64,000 bases of DNA from Massilia phosphatilytica (GTDB lineage Bacteria > Pseudomonadota > Gammaproteobacteria > Burkholderiales > Burkholderiaceae_D), in contig NZ_PUIP01000001.1 in assembly GCF_002968015.1 (NCBI RefSeq), positions 248,001 to 312,000 of the forward strand, in the 5' to 3' direction. Position numbers and translations under genes: made by a program. Positions 51,877 to 62,650 of this stretch are shown piece after piece (the first letter of the stretch is position 1; each line of letters begins with the position of its first letter). The notes below the pieces were generated by a model. That model did not search any database. It saw nothing but the letters and a program-made list of their open reading frames with translations, and was not told the DNA's origin.

Positions 51877-53760
51877 TTGACCACAGACCTGCCTAGCGCA
51901 GCGACCCGTATTGCCGCGACCGGTCCAGAGCATTGCATCGCCAAACGCGACGACGGCGTGTATGCCGATCCCTCCGTGCTCGGCACCACGCTGGTGGCCG
52001 CCATCGACAACGTCTACCGCGCCGGCAACTACTTCACCGGCATCGATTATCCCGTGCTGATGAAGGCGCTGTTCGGCCACGGTCCCGAGCTGCCGCGCGG
52101 GCCGGACGGCACGACGCTCGTGCGCTTCGCGGCCGACATCGAGACTTTCGATCCGGTGCGCCGCGCGCTGTACCGCGCCGTCAAGATCGGGCGCGGCTAC
52201 GCGGAATACTATTTCGAGCCCGTGTGGCTGCCCGACCCGGTCAACCCCGACGCCGAGGGCTTCCAGACCCGCCTCGACGTCGACGAATTCATCGCCGACG
52301 TGTGGACGAAAGGGATCCGCTTCGGCCTCGACCTGCCCGCCATCCGCGCGGCCATGGAGTCCAGCAAGGCCGACCGCATCACGGTCGCGCGCAGCCTCGA
52401 TCCGGTGCCGGGCGAGGATGCGCACATCGTCGAAGTCTCGGACGATATCCATCGCAGCGACGCGCCGCTCGAACTGGGCAACGGCCGCCTCGACCTGAAC
52501 AGCTTCCAGAACCGCTTCCCGCAGATCCAGGCCGGCGTGCGCCTGTTGAAGAAGGTCCCGGCGACGGCGGGCACGATGGGCTTCGAGATGTCCGGCACGC
52601 CGCTGCCGCCCGAGCCCGGACGCGACGTCGATCTGCCGGCCTATGCGGGCACCGGCACGAAGGTCGAGCGCACGCCGGATGGCGAGTTCCTCGTGTCCAG
52701 CGCGGCCGGTTTCCTGATGGTCGATCCCAAGACGAGCCGCATCGCCGTCGAGGACAAGGTCGTCAGCCATGATGGCGTCAGCGCCAAGACGACGGGCAAC
52801 CTGAGCCTCACCGGTGACTACGAGGAGTTCGGCGAAGTCCAGGAAAAGCGCGTGATCGAGGCCGACAGCATCACCGTGCACGGCGACGTGTTCGGCAGCC
52901 TGGTCTCGCGCGGCGGCACGATCGTCGTGCGCGCGAACCTCGGGGGCGGCAGCGCCCGCAATGCGTGCGGGGACATCCACGTGCATGGGGTCGCGTCAAG
53001 CGCGATGCTGTCCGCGGAAGACGGCAGGATCGTCATCGAACGCGCGGAGAACTGCGTCATCGCGGGCACGCGCGTGGAGGTCAATCACGCCGTCAACTGC
53101 GAGATCGTCGGCGACGAAGTCGTGCTGGGCATCGCGGAGGGTTGCGCGCTCGCGGGCCGGCGCGTGACGGTGGAATGCACGGTGCCGCGCAAGCAGAGCG
53201 AGATGCTCGTGGCGGTGCTGCGCGCGGAAGGCCAGCAGATCGACGAGGTGATCGCGGCGGTGACGCAGCGCGTCGCGCAGTTCGCCACCCTGGCGGCGCA
53301 ACTGAAGGCCGCGCGGGATGCGCTGACGGGCAAGCCGGACGTGCGCCGCTACCTCATGCTGGCCGCGCGCGTGCGCAAGGGAGAGATCAACCTGTCGCCC
53401 GAGCAGACGCGCCAGTTCCAGAAGATGGCGCAGGACGTGGCGCCCGCGCTGAAGGCGATCGGCGATGCGTCCGCGAAGGTCAAGGCGGCCGAGGCCGAAC
53501 AGCAGGCGGGCGCGCACATGCTCGCGAACCTGGAGGCGCAGCGCGGCGACGCCGCCAGCATCTCCAGCGTGACGATCGCCTCGGTGCAGGGCGAGACGCA
53601 GGTGCGCATCCTCGGCTACAGCCCCGCGGGCGGGCAGCCGTACCGGTGGACGCCGCGCGAGATCCGTACGCGCTTGCGCGGGCCGCAGGCGGGCGAGCTG
53701 CTGTTCATGGGCGGCGCGGGCAGCGTCGCATGGAGCAGCGATACCGTCGCCTCGTCGTAG
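51877..53760 (+). CDS. FapA-family protein (DUF342)
   Basis: This 627-residue protein starts at TTG with ACGGAG six bases before. It has an N-terminal domain (residues 1-190), a central right-handed beta-helix of the FapA type (about 220-450: SAAGFLMVDPKTSRIAVEDKV, GNLSLTGDYEEFGEVQEKRV given in part, then IVVRANLGGGSARNACGDIHV), and a C-terminal coiled coil (about 450-570). The polymerising beta-helix resembles cell-division inhibitor MinC. In Vibrio FapA is tied to polar flagellum assembly; no flagellar gene is near here. Probably cytoplasmic. Confidence 0.87.
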   Translation: MTTDLPSAATRIAATGPEHCIAKRDDGVYADPSVLGTTLVAAIDNVYRAGNYFTGIDYPVLMKALFGHGPELPRGPDGTTLVRFAADIETFDPVRRALYRAVKIGRGYAEYYFEPVWLPDPVNPDAEGFQTRLDVDEFIADVWTKGIRFGLDLPAIRAAMESSKADRITVARSLDPVPGEDAHIVEVSDDIHRSDAPLELGNGRLDLNSFQNRFPQIQAGVRLLKKVPATAGTMGFEMSGTPLPPEPGRDVDLPAYAGTGTKVERTPDGEFLVSSAAGFLMVDPKTSRIAVEDKVVSHDGVSAKTTGNLSLTGDYEEFGEVQEKRVIEADSITVHGDVFGSLVSRGGTIVVRANLGGGSARNACGDIHVHGVASSAMLSAEDGRIVIERAENCVIAGTRVEVNHAVNCEIVGDEVVLGIAEGCALAGRRVTVECTVPRKQSEMLVAVLRAEGQQIDEVIAAVTQRVAQFATLAAQLKAARDALTGKPDVRRYLMLAARVRKGEINLSPEQTRQFQKMAQDVAPALKAIGDASAKVKAAEAEQQAGAHMLANLEAQRGDAASISSVTIASVQGETQVRILGYSPAGGQPYRWTPREIRTRLRGPQAGELLFMGGAGSVAWSSDTVASS

Positions 53761-53826
53761 AGTTTATACTTGGGCGTGGCTGCGAGGCCGCACCAATAAC
53801 GACTCCAATCCGACAGAGGGGAAACC

Positions 53827-55701
53827 TTGAACACCATGCGTCCCATCCTCCAGCGCCGCCCGATCGGCGCGCTGGTCGCCGCAATGTGTGCCGGCGCGCT
53901 ATTCGCAGCGCCAGCCCATTCCGCAACCAAGGCAGCCAGCAGCAAGGGCAAGCCGACCGTGGCCGAAGCAGAGCGCTTCGTCGCCGAATCCGAAAAGAAG
54001 CTCGACCAGCTGGGCCTGGACGCCGGCCGCGCCGAGTGGGTGGCCGAGAACTTCATCACGCTCGACACCGAGACCTTGACCGCGCAGGCCAATGAACAAT
54101 ACCTGACCGTGAGCGGCGACGTCGCCCTCAAGGCGCGCCGCTACAACGGCCTGAAGGTTTCGGAAGCGAGCGCCCGCAAGCTGATGCTGATGCAGCAATC
54201 GCTGATGCTGGAAAACGCCGACGACCGCGCCGCGTATGCGCGCCTGGCCGCCAGCATGACGGGCGCATATGGCAAGGCGAAATATTGCCCTCCGGCCGCC
54301 GCGGGTGCCGAGAATCCGGAATGCATGCCGCTGGGCCAACTGGAAAAAGTGCTGGCCACGAGCCACGACCCCGCGCGCCTGAAGGAAGTCTGGCTTGGCT
54401 GGCACGCCCAGTCGCCGGCCTACAAGCAGGACTACGCGAAGTACGTCGAGCTGTCGAACAAGGGCGCCCGCGCGATGGGCTTTGCCGATACGGGCGCGCT
54501 GTGGCGCTCGCGCTATGACATGGCGCCGGATGCCTTCTCGGCCGAGATGGAACGCCTGTGGCAGCAGGTGAAGCCGCTGTACGACTCGCTGCATACGTAT
54601 ACCCGCTACAAGCTGCGCCAGGCCTACGGTCCGGACGCCGTGCCGGCCGACGGCCCGATCCCCGCGCACCTGCTGGGCAATATGTGGGCGCAGAGCTGGG
54701 ACAACCTGTACCCGATCCTGAAGCCGGCTGGCCTGGAAAAGGGTGAAGACCTGACGGCGCTGCTGGAAGAGCGCAAGACGAACGCCGTCGAGATGACGCG
54801 CTATGCCGAAGGCTTCTACACGTCGCTGGGCATGCGCAAGCTGCCGGCCACGTTCTGGGAACGTTCGCTGCTGACCAAGCCGCGCGACCGCGACGTCGTG
54901 TGCCACGCTTCCGCCTGGGACCTGGACGGCAAGGACGACGTGCGCGTCAAGATGTGCATCACGCCGACGGCCGAGGACTTCCGCGTCATCCACCACGAGC
55001 TGGGCCACCTGTACTACGACCTCGCGTACAGCAACCAGTCGCCGATCTTCAAGAACGGCGCCAACGACGGCTTCCACGAAGCCATCGGCGACACCGTCGC
55101 GCTGTCGATCACGCCGGCCTACCTGAAGAAGATCGGCCTGATGAAGACGGATCCGGATCCGAAGCAGGAGATCGGCCCGCTGCTGTACACGGCGCTGCAG
55201 AAGATCGCGTTCATGCCGTTCGCGTACAAGGTCGACAAATGGCGCTGGCAGGTCTACGGCGGCCAGGTCAAGCCGGCCGACTACGACAAGGCCTGGTGGG
55301 CGCTGACGCAGCAGTACCAGGGCGTGGCGCGTCCCGCACCGCTCGCGGACGGCGGCTTCGATGCCGGCGCCAAGTTCCACGTCGCCAGCGACACGCCGTA
55401 CGCGCGCTACTTCCTGGCGCACGTGCTGCAGTTCCAGTTCCACCGCGCGCTGTGCAAGGAAGCGGGCGACACAGGGCCGCTGTACCGTTGCTCGATCTAC
55501 GGCAACCAGAAAGCCGGCGCCAAGTTCCAGCAGATGCTGGAGATGGGCACGAGCAAGCCGTGGCCGGAAGCGCTGAAGGCCGTCACGGGGTCGGAGAAGA
55601 TGGATGCGACCGCGATGCTGGAGTACTTCGCGCCGCTCAAGACCTGGCTGGATGAGCAGAACAAGCAGCTGGCCGTCGAAGACGCGAAGCTGAAACGTTG
55701 A
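53827..55701 (+). CDS. M2 family peptidyl-dipeptidase (ACE-like)
   Basis: This 624-residue zinc peptidase is a bacterial homologue of angiotensin-converting enzyme. The TTG start has GAGGGG five bases upstream; ATG at 53836 is an alternative. The signal peptide ends APAHSATK. The zinc site is HELGH (residues 390-394, the Met of the usual HEMGH replaced by Leu) with the third ligand Glu in FHEAIGD (418), exactly 28 residues after the first His as in ACE. CITPTAEDFRVIHHELGH and LLYTALQKIAFMPFAY are typical. It should remove C-terminal dipeptides in the periplasm, complementing the S46 N-terminal dipeptidyl-peptidase. Confidence 0.93.
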   Translation: MNTMRPILQRRPIGALVAAMCAGALFAAPAHSATKAASSKGKPTVAEAERFVAESEKKLDQLGLDAGRAEWVAENFITLDTETLTAQANEQYLTVSGDVALKARRYNGLKVSEASARKLMLMQQSLMLENADDRAAYARLAASMTGAYGKAKYCPPAAAGAENPECMPLGQLEKVLATSHDPARLKEVWLGWHAQSPAYKQDYAKYVELSNKGARAMGFADTGALWRSRYDMAPDAFSAEMERLWQQVKPLYDSLHTYTRYKLRQAYGPDAVPADGPIPAHLLGNMWAQSWDNLYPILKPAGLEKGEDLTALLEERKTNAVEMTRYAEGFYTSLGMRKLPATFWERSLLTKPRDRDVVCHASAWDLDGKDDVRVKMCITPTAEDFRVIHHELGHLYYDLAYSNQSPIFKNGANDGFHEAIGDTVALSITPAYLKKIGLMKTDPDPKQEIGPLLYTALQKIAFMPFAYKVDKWRWQVYGGQVKPADYDKAWWALTQQYQGVARPAPLADGGFDAGAKFHVASDTPYARYFLAHVLQFQFHRALCKEAGDTGPLYRCSIYGNQKAGAKFQQMLEMGTSKPWPEALKAVTGSEKMDATAMLEYFAPLKTWLDEQNKQLAVEDAKLKR

Positions 55702-55702
55702 T

Positions 55703-56752
55703 CTACGCGGCTGCCGTCAGGGCCGCATAGCAGGGCGCCGCCTCGGGCGGCAGCCCTGCAAACAGCGCATCCTCCGCCTCGTCGACGAGTCCCTGCTCGA
55801 CGAGCATCCGCACCTTCCCGAGATAATCCGCCAGCTTCAGCAGGCGCCCCAGCGGCGACATGATCACGCCGCGCCGCAACTCTCCCTGTTCCAGCAACGC
55901 AGTACTGACCGTCTCCGGAAAATTCCACTCGCGCGCGATGCTCGCGCACAGGCGGCGCGTGTCGCGGGCCAGCTGGGCGAGGAACACGTCGGAGCCGAGG
56001 CGCTCGCCGTCCTTCGCCTCCTGGTCCATGATGCGCAGGCTGACGATCAGGCCCACGTTCTGCAGGAGCCCGGCGAGGAAGGCGTCGAACGGTTCGATCC
56101 CGGCACCGGCCAGCCGGCGCGCGGCGATCGCGCAGCGCTCCGAATGCGCCCACAGGTGCGGCGCCAGCCGGCGTGTATAGAATCCCGAGCGCACGTCGAT
56201 GATGGGCCGGAACGCGACCGTCGTGATCAGCTGGCGCAAGCCCTCCTGGCCGATCAGGATCACCGCCTGTTCGACGCTCGCGATAGCCTGGCCCGTCCCC
56301 TGGTAGCAGCTGTTCGCGAGGCGCACGACGGCCGCCACCAGCACGGGATCGGACGCGATGGTGCGCGACAGCGCGCTGCCGGAAAACGTGTCGCTGCGCA
56401 GGCTTTGCAACAGTTGCGGGACAAGCCCCGGCATGCGCCGCACGAGCGCCGCGCCGGACTGCTGCGAGCCGGCGATCGCCGCCAGCGCGTCCAATATGCG
56501 CGTCTCGGCAGCGGAGAGTTCGAGGCCGCCGTCGGCGCGGTCGAACAGCCAGGCGTTCCAGGCGCCGTTGATCCGTTCGAGCTGCTCGAACGAGACGGGG
56601 GCAGCGCCCGGTCGTGGCGCGGGCGCCTCGGGAGCAGGCGGAGGCGCAGGAGGCGGCGGAGGCGGGGCAGCCACGGGCGCTTCGGCCGGGCTGGTAAACA
56701 GGCTATGCAGCCACCGGAACATCGTCATCCCCATTAGGTCAATTCCGAACAT
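55703..56752 (-). CDS. HDOD domain protein
   Basis: This protein of about 340-349 residues has a Pro/Ala-rich N-terminal linker (about residues 25-50) and an HDOD domain (about 95-300: LRSDTFSGSALSRTIASDP, VVRLANSCYQG, SVEQAVILIGQEGLRQL). The HD metal ligands are lost, as in all HDOD proteins. The family acts in c-di-GMP and chemotaxis signalling. ATGs at 56752, 56734, 56728 and 56722 are all in frame; 56722 has GGGG at a fair distance. It is divergent from cheW. Its stop is one base from the M2 peptidase stop. Confidence 0.9.
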   Translation of the reverse strand: MFGIDLMGMTMFRWLHSLFTSPAEAPVAAPPPPPPAPPPAPEAPAPRPGAAPVSFEQLERINGAWNAWLFDRADGGLELSAAETRILDALAAIAGSQQSGAALVRRMPGLVPQLLQSLRSDTFSGSALSRTIASDPVLVAAVVRLANSCYQGTGQAIASVEQAVILIGQEGLRQLITTVAFRPIIDVRSGFYTRRLAPHLWAHSERCAIAARRLAGAGIEPFDAFLAGLLQNVGLIVSLRIMDQEAKDGERLGSDVFLAQLARDTRRLCASIAREWNFPETVSTALLEQGELRRGVIMSPLGRLLKLADYLGKVRMLVEQGLVDEAEDALFAGLPPEAAPCYAALTAAA

Positions 56753-56797
56753 TGTACGAGCGTAAGCGCTGAACGCAAGGTAGGAAATGTCTCATTG

Positions 56798-56819
56798 ATT
56801 GTTGACTGTACTCAACAAT
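56798..56819. promoter_or_regulatory. Perfect inverted repeat between HDOD and cheW genes
   Basis: ATTGTTGA-CTGTAC-TCAACAAT has 8-bp arms and an even 6-bp centre that is nearly palindromic itself. It lies 50 bases before cheW in the shared promoter gap, where an operator for a dimeric regulator would be expected. Confidence 0.55.
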
Positions 56820-56868
56820 TTCCGATCGTCATCGCCTTAGCATGGCGATCTTGAGGAAAGGATCCGCC

Positions 56869-57339
56869 ATGCACATGACTACGACGACCACCACCCAATT
56901 CCTGAGTTTCACCCTCGGCGGCCTCGAGTACGGACTCGATGTCGCCAAGGTACAGGAACTGCGGGTACTCAAGGCACTCGAGCGCTTCACATCGGACGGC
57001 GCGATGCTCAAAGGCGTGGCCGTCTCGCGCGGCGTGATCATGCCGCTCGTCGACATGCGCGCGGCCTGCGGCACGTCGCCGGGCGCGCCCGATCCGATGA
57101 CGGACGTGATCATCCTCAGGCTGTCGACCTGCACGATGGGGATCGTGGTGGATGGCGTGACGGGCGTCGTGTCGCTGGCGCCCGAGCAGGTGTCGCCGGT
57201 GCCCGGTGCGGACCAGGCGCAGGTCGATTACCTGATCGGGCTGGGGCAGATGGGAACGCGGCGGCTCATCCTGGTCGATATCGACCGGCTGATGTCGGTG
57301 CGCCGGCCGAAGAAGGACGGCGCGCGCCACGTCGCCTAG
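56869..57339 (+). CDS. cheW: CheW-like chemotaxis coupling protein
   Basis: This 156-residue protein has a single CheW domain: QFLSFTLGGLEYGLDVAKVQELR, given in part, GVAVSRGVIMPLVDMRAACG, and MGIVVDGVTGVVSLAPEQ. It would link receptors to CheA, but no other che gene is in the window, so it may serve a system elsewhere. AAGGA lies six bases before the ATG at 56869. The 3' end overlaps the ABC-F gene by four bases in convergent orientation. Confidence 0.92.
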   Translation: MHMTTTTTTQFLSFTLGGLEYGLDVAKVQELRVLKALERFTSDGAMLKGVAVSRGVIMPLVDMRAACGTSPGAPDPMTDVIILRLSTCTMGIVVDGVTGVVSLAPEQVSPVPGADQAQVDYLIGLGQMGTRRLILVDIDRLMSVRRPKKDGARHVA

Positions 57340-59303
57340 GCCACCAGGCCTTCCAACTGCTCCTGCAACTCCAGCCACTCGTTCTCGAGATTGCCCAGGT
57401 CCCGCGTCAGGAACGCCTGGTCGGCCACGAGATTCTTCAGCTCTTCCTTCTTGTCCGCCTCGTAGATGCCCGGCTCCAGCAGCCGGGCGTCGACGTCGGC
57501 CTTCTTCGCGTTCAGCTTGGCCATCTGCTCTTCCAGCCGCTTGATGCGGTTTTCGATGGGCTTCTTCAGCGCGGCCAGGCGCTGGCGTTCTTCCGCTTCC
57601 AGGCGCTTCTGTTCCTTGCGGTCGACGGTGGAGACCGGCGCCGCCGGGGCCGATGACGGCAGCGGTGCGCTCGTGCCCGCATCCGCTTTCAGCTTGGTCT
57701 GGAACAGCCAGTCCTTGTAGTCGTCCAGGTCGCCGTCGAACGGCTGCAGGCGGCCGTCGGCCACGATGATGAACTGGTCGGTCGTCGCGCGCAGCAGGTG
57801 GCGGTCGTGCGAGACGACGACGAGCGTGCCTTCGAACTGCGCCAGCGCCAGCGTGAGCGCCTCGCGCGTTTCCAGGTCCAGGTGGTTGGTTGGTTCGTCC
57901 AGCAGCAGCAGGTTGGGGCGCTGCCACACGATCAGCGCCAGCGCCAGGCGCGCCTTCTCGCCGCCGGAGAACGGCTTGATCGAACTCGTCACCATATCGC
58001 CCGGGAAGTTGAAGCCGCCGAGGAAGTTGCGCAGCTCCTGCTCGCGCGTGGTCGGTGCGATCTTCTGCAAATGCCACAGCGGCGATTCGTCGTGGCGCAG
58101 CATCTCGACCTGGTGCTGGGCGAAGTAGCCGATCACGAGGCCCTTGCCGAGCGTCGCCGTGCCGGCCAGCGGCGCGAGGTCGCCCGCCACGGTCTTGATC
58201 AGCGTGGACTTGCCGGCGCCGTTCACGCCCAGCAGGCCGATGCGCTGGCCCGTCTGCAGCGAGAAATTCACCTTGTGGACGATGGTCTTGCCGCCGACCT
58301 TGTCGCCGTGCGCGTCGAGCAGCGGGTAGCCCGCGTCGACGTCTTCCATGACGAGCAGCGGATTCGGTGCCGAGAGCGGATCGCGGAATTCGAACGAGAA
58401 CTCGGCCGCCGCGCGCAGCGGGGCCAGTTCTTCCATCTTCGCCAGTGCCTTCATGCGGCTCTGCGCCTGGCGGGCCTTGGTCGCCTTGGCCTTGAAGCGG
58501 TCGACGAACGATTGCAGGTGGGCGCGCGTGCGCTGCTGCTTTTCGTACGCGGCGGCGGCCAGCACGAGGTGCGCGGCGCGCTGGCGTTCGAACGCCGAGT
58601 AGTTGCCCGAGTAGCGTTTCAGCTTGCGTTCATCGATGTGCACGATCACGTTCACGATCTCGTCGAGGAAATCGCGGTCGTGCGAGATGATGATGAGGGT
58701 GCCCGTGTAGCGCTTGAGCCAGTCCTCGAGCCAGATGATGGCGTCCAGGTCCAGGTGGTTGGTCGGCTCGTCCAGCAGCAGCAGGTCGGAAGGGCACATC
58801 AGCGCCTGCGCGAGGTTCAGGCGCATGCGCCAGCCGCCCGAGAAGCTGGCGACGGGTTGGCGCATCTGGTCCAGCGAGAAGCCCAGGCCCAGCAGCAACT
58901 GCTCGGCGCGCGACTGCACCGTGTACGCATCGGCATCGGCCAGCCCCGAGTGGACGTGGCCGATGGCAAGGCCGTTCTCCGTCGTGTGCGGCAGGGCTTC
59001 CAGGCGGTCCAGCTCGGCCTGCAGCGTGCGCAGGTGGGCGTCGCCGTCGATGGCGTACTCGATCGCGGGGCGGTCCAGCGCCGGGGTCTCCTGCGCCACA
59101 TAGGCCATGCGCCAGCGCGCGGGGAAGTCGATCGCGCCCTGGTCCGGGTGAAGCTCGTTGCGCAGCATCGCGAACAAACTGGATTTGCCGGCGCCGTTCG
59201 CGCCGATCAGGCCGATCTTGTCGCCGGGATTGAGCGTCAGGTCGGCGTCTTCCAGCAGCGGCTTGGTGCCGCGCATGAGACTGACATTGGTGAATCGGAT
59301 CAT
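57336..59303 (-). CDS. ABC-F family ATPase, YheS-like
   Basis: This 655-residue soluble protein has two ABC domains and no TM helix. The first has Walker A GANGAGKSS, signature FSGGWRMRL and Walker B LLLLDEPTNHLD; the second has GVNGAGKST, FSGGEKARL and LLLLDEPTNHLD. The linker and C-terminal coiled coil (about 560-650) are typical of YheS. ABC-F proteins act on the ribosome at the E site to relieve stalled translation. It sits directly upstream of convergent cheW and is probably transcribed with prmB (one base gap). Confidence 0.92.
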   Translation of the reverse strand: MIRFTNVSLMRGTKPLLEDADLTLNPGDKIGLIGANGAGKSSLFAMLRNELHPDQGAIDFPARWRMAYVAQETPALDRPAIEYAIDGDAHLRTLQAELDRLEALPHTTENGLAIGHVHSGLADADAYTVQSRAEQLLLGLGFSLDQMRQPVASFSGGWRMRLNLAQALMCPSDLLLLDEPTNHLDLDAIIWLEDWLKRYTGTLIIISHDRDFLDEIVNVIVHIDERKLKRYSGNYSAFERQRAAHLVLAAAAYEKQQRTRAHLQSFVDRFKAKATKARQAQSRMKALAKMEELAPLRAAAEFSFEFRDPLSAPNPLLVMEDVDAGYPLLDAHGDKVGGKTIVHKVNFSLQTGQRIGLLGVNGAGKSTLIKTVAGDLAPLAGTATLGKGLVIGYFAQHQVEMLRHDESPLWHLQKIAPTTREQELRNFLGGFNFPGDMVTSSIKPFSGGEKARLALALIVWQRPNLLLLDEPTNHLDLETREALTLALAQFEGTLVVVSHDRHLLRATTDQFIIVADGRLQPFDGDLDDYKDWLFQTKLKADAGTSAPLPSSAPAAPVSTVDRKEQKRLEAEERQRLAALKKPIENRIKRLEEQMAKLNAKKADVDARLLEPGIYEADKKEELKNLVADQAFLTRDLGNLENEWLELQEQLEGLVA

Positions 59304-59304
59304 A

Positions 59305-60192
59305 TTATTGCGCGAGCTGCTCCGCCGTCAGCAGGAACACGGCATCGTCACCCTGGCTCGTGGTAAGCCACGTGAGGCCCAGGTGCCCGAACGCCGCTTC
59401 GGCGTACTCGCGCTCGTTGCCGATCTCGACGATCAGCACGCCTTCCGGCGTCAGGCGCTCGGCCGCGCCGTCGACGATCTTGCGTACGAGGTCCATGCCG
59501 TCCTCGCCGCCGGCGAGGGCGATCTGCGGCTCGCGCAGGTATTCCGGCGGCAGCTTGCCCATCGAATCGCTGTTCACGTACGGCGGGTTCGTCACGATCA
59601 GGTCGTACTTCTTGAACGGCACGTGCTGGTACAGGTCGGACTCGATCGGATTGACGCGGCCTTCCAGCTTGTAGTCGCGGATGTTGCGCTCGGCCACGGC
59701 CAGCGCGTCCTTCGAGATGTCGACGGCGTCGACCACCGCGTTCGGGAACGCGTCCGCCAGCATGATGGCCAGGCAGCCGGACCCGGTGCACAGTTCGAGC
59801 ACGTTCTCGACGCCGTCCGGATCCGCCACCCACGGGCTGAAGAAATTCGGGATCAGCTCGGCGATGAACGAGCGCGGCACGAGCACGCGTTCGTCGACGT
59901 AGAAGTTGTAGCTGCCGAGCCAGGCCTCATTGGTGATGTAGGCGGCCGGCACGCGCTCGCCCACACGGCGCTCGATCACGGCCATCACCTGCAGGATTTC
60001 TTCCGGCAGCAGGCGGGCGTCGAGGAAGGGCTCGAGCTTGTCGAGCGGCAGTTTCAGGGTGTGCAGGATCAGGTAGGCGGCCTCGTCGAACGCTTCGGCG
60101 CTGCCGTGGCCGAAGAACAGCTTGGCGCCGTTGAAGCGGGTCACGGCGTAGCGGAGCAGGTCGCGGGGCGTGCAGAAATGGGTCGTGGTCAT
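59305..60192 (-). CDS. prmB: Ribosomal protein L3 glutamine methyltransferase
   Basis: This 295-residue SAM-dependent enzyme methylates a glutamine of ribosomal protein L3. It has the HemK/PrmC-type fold: RVLVPRSFIAELI, the SAM site LELCTGSGCLAIMLA, DISKDALAVAERN and the catalytic VTNPPYV. RVLVPRS rather than RVLIPRPET separates PrmB from PrmC. It is 15 bases downstream of dapE on the same strand, and one base upstream of the ABC-F gene. This order is common in betaproteobacteria. Confidence 0.94.
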   Translation of the reverse strand: MTTTHFCTPRDLLRYAVTRFNGAKLFFGHGSAEAFDEAAYLILHTLKLPLDKLEPFLDARLLPEEILQVMAVIERRVGERVPAAYITNEAWLGSYNFYVDERVLVPRSFIAELIPNFFSPWVADPDGVENVLELCTGSGCLAIMLADAFPNAVVDAVDISKDALAVAERNIRDYKLEGRVNPIESDLYQHVPFKKYDLIVTNPPYVNSDSMGKLPPEYLREPQIALAGGEDGMDLVRKIVDGAAERLTPEGVLIVEIGNEREYAEAAFGHLGLTWLTTSQGDDAVFLLTAEQLAQ

Positions 60193-60207
60193 GGCCAGGT
60201 CTCGTCG

Positions 60208-61785
<1,578 letters not shown>

Positions 61786-61942
61786 TTAGCAACGGCGGCG
61801 GCAGGGCGGCGTTATGTAGGTTGATTGGACAAAAATTTAACATTTCCGTAAGCTGATGCGCTTTTGTCAATACATGAAAACCCGAGATGACGCGCGCGTG
61901 AGCGGAATTACGGTAATGTCGAGGCCGTGATGCGAGGGCGAC

Positions 61943-62614
61943 TTACTTCTGCGGCTTGAAGGCGTGGCTGTTGTCGAATCCAAACTGATCGTCGTGATAC
62001 ATCTGGTTCATCTTGCGCACCAGATGCGTTTGCAGAACGGGAGGCAGCTTGAAGTAGGGCGCGCTGGCCGTGGTCGAGCGTTGCAGGTCGAGGCCGCCTG
62101 TGATGGCCCGGATAGCGGCTTTGGCGTCACGGTGAAAAACGATCATCTTCAGCCGGCCTTCAAAGGGGTCGCTCAGCATCTTGCCATTGTCGCTGGCGTA
62201 GAAGCGGTAGACCAGGATCGGATCGACCAGGCCATCGCCGTCGATATCGTTCAGCTCGGTCAGCTTGGTCCACCATTGCACACCGGCCGTCCCTTCCAGT
62301 GCGCTATCGCTGACTGTGCCCCTGGCCGCCAGGGTCGGCCCTGCATTTATTTTGAACAGGTACGCGCCGATTTTGCTCGACAAGGTTTCGCCATCGTAGC
62401 GACGGTCGCCGCTTTCGGTCAGGTACACCACGTAGTCGCCGCTATTGTCGCGATAGCAGAAGTGGGCGATCACCGGCAAGGTCACCTTGGCAGCATTGAG
62501 GGTATCGCGATGCAGCAGGAAGTCATCGCTGACGCAGCGCGAACCGGGCACGGCATGCGCATTTGAGGACGCCACTATGAGAAGGCCAAACAGGAGTGCG
62601 ATAAGGAAATGCAT
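61943..62614 (-). CDS. Hypothetical exported protein with DxDGDG loop
   Basis: This protein of about 223 residues has a signal peptide ending SSNAHAVPG; the ATG at 62614 is preferred over 62632. The core has FCYRDNSGDYVVYLTESGD and ELNDIDGDGLVDPILVYRF, the latter like a Ca2+-binding loop of beta-propeller or VCBS-type repeats. Two Cys (SRCVSD and HFCYRD) may pair. No family is certain. It lies 36 bases downstream of pilU on the same strand and could share its transcript. Confidence 0.68.
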   Translation of the reverse strand: MHFLIALLFGLLIVASSNAHAVPGSRCVSDDFLLHRDTLNAAKVTLPVIAHFCYRDNSGDYVVYLTESGDRRYDGETLSSKIGAYLFKINAGPTLAARGTVSDSALEGTAGVQWWTKLTELNDIDGDGLVDPILVYRFYASDNGKMLSDPFEGRLKMIVFHRDAKAAIRAITGGLDLQRSTTASAPYFKLPPVLQTHLVRKMNQMYHDDQFGFDNSHAFKPQK

Positions 62615-62650
62615 CGTGGGAGTGCGTAACACGCAGGGCGGTCAGTCGAG

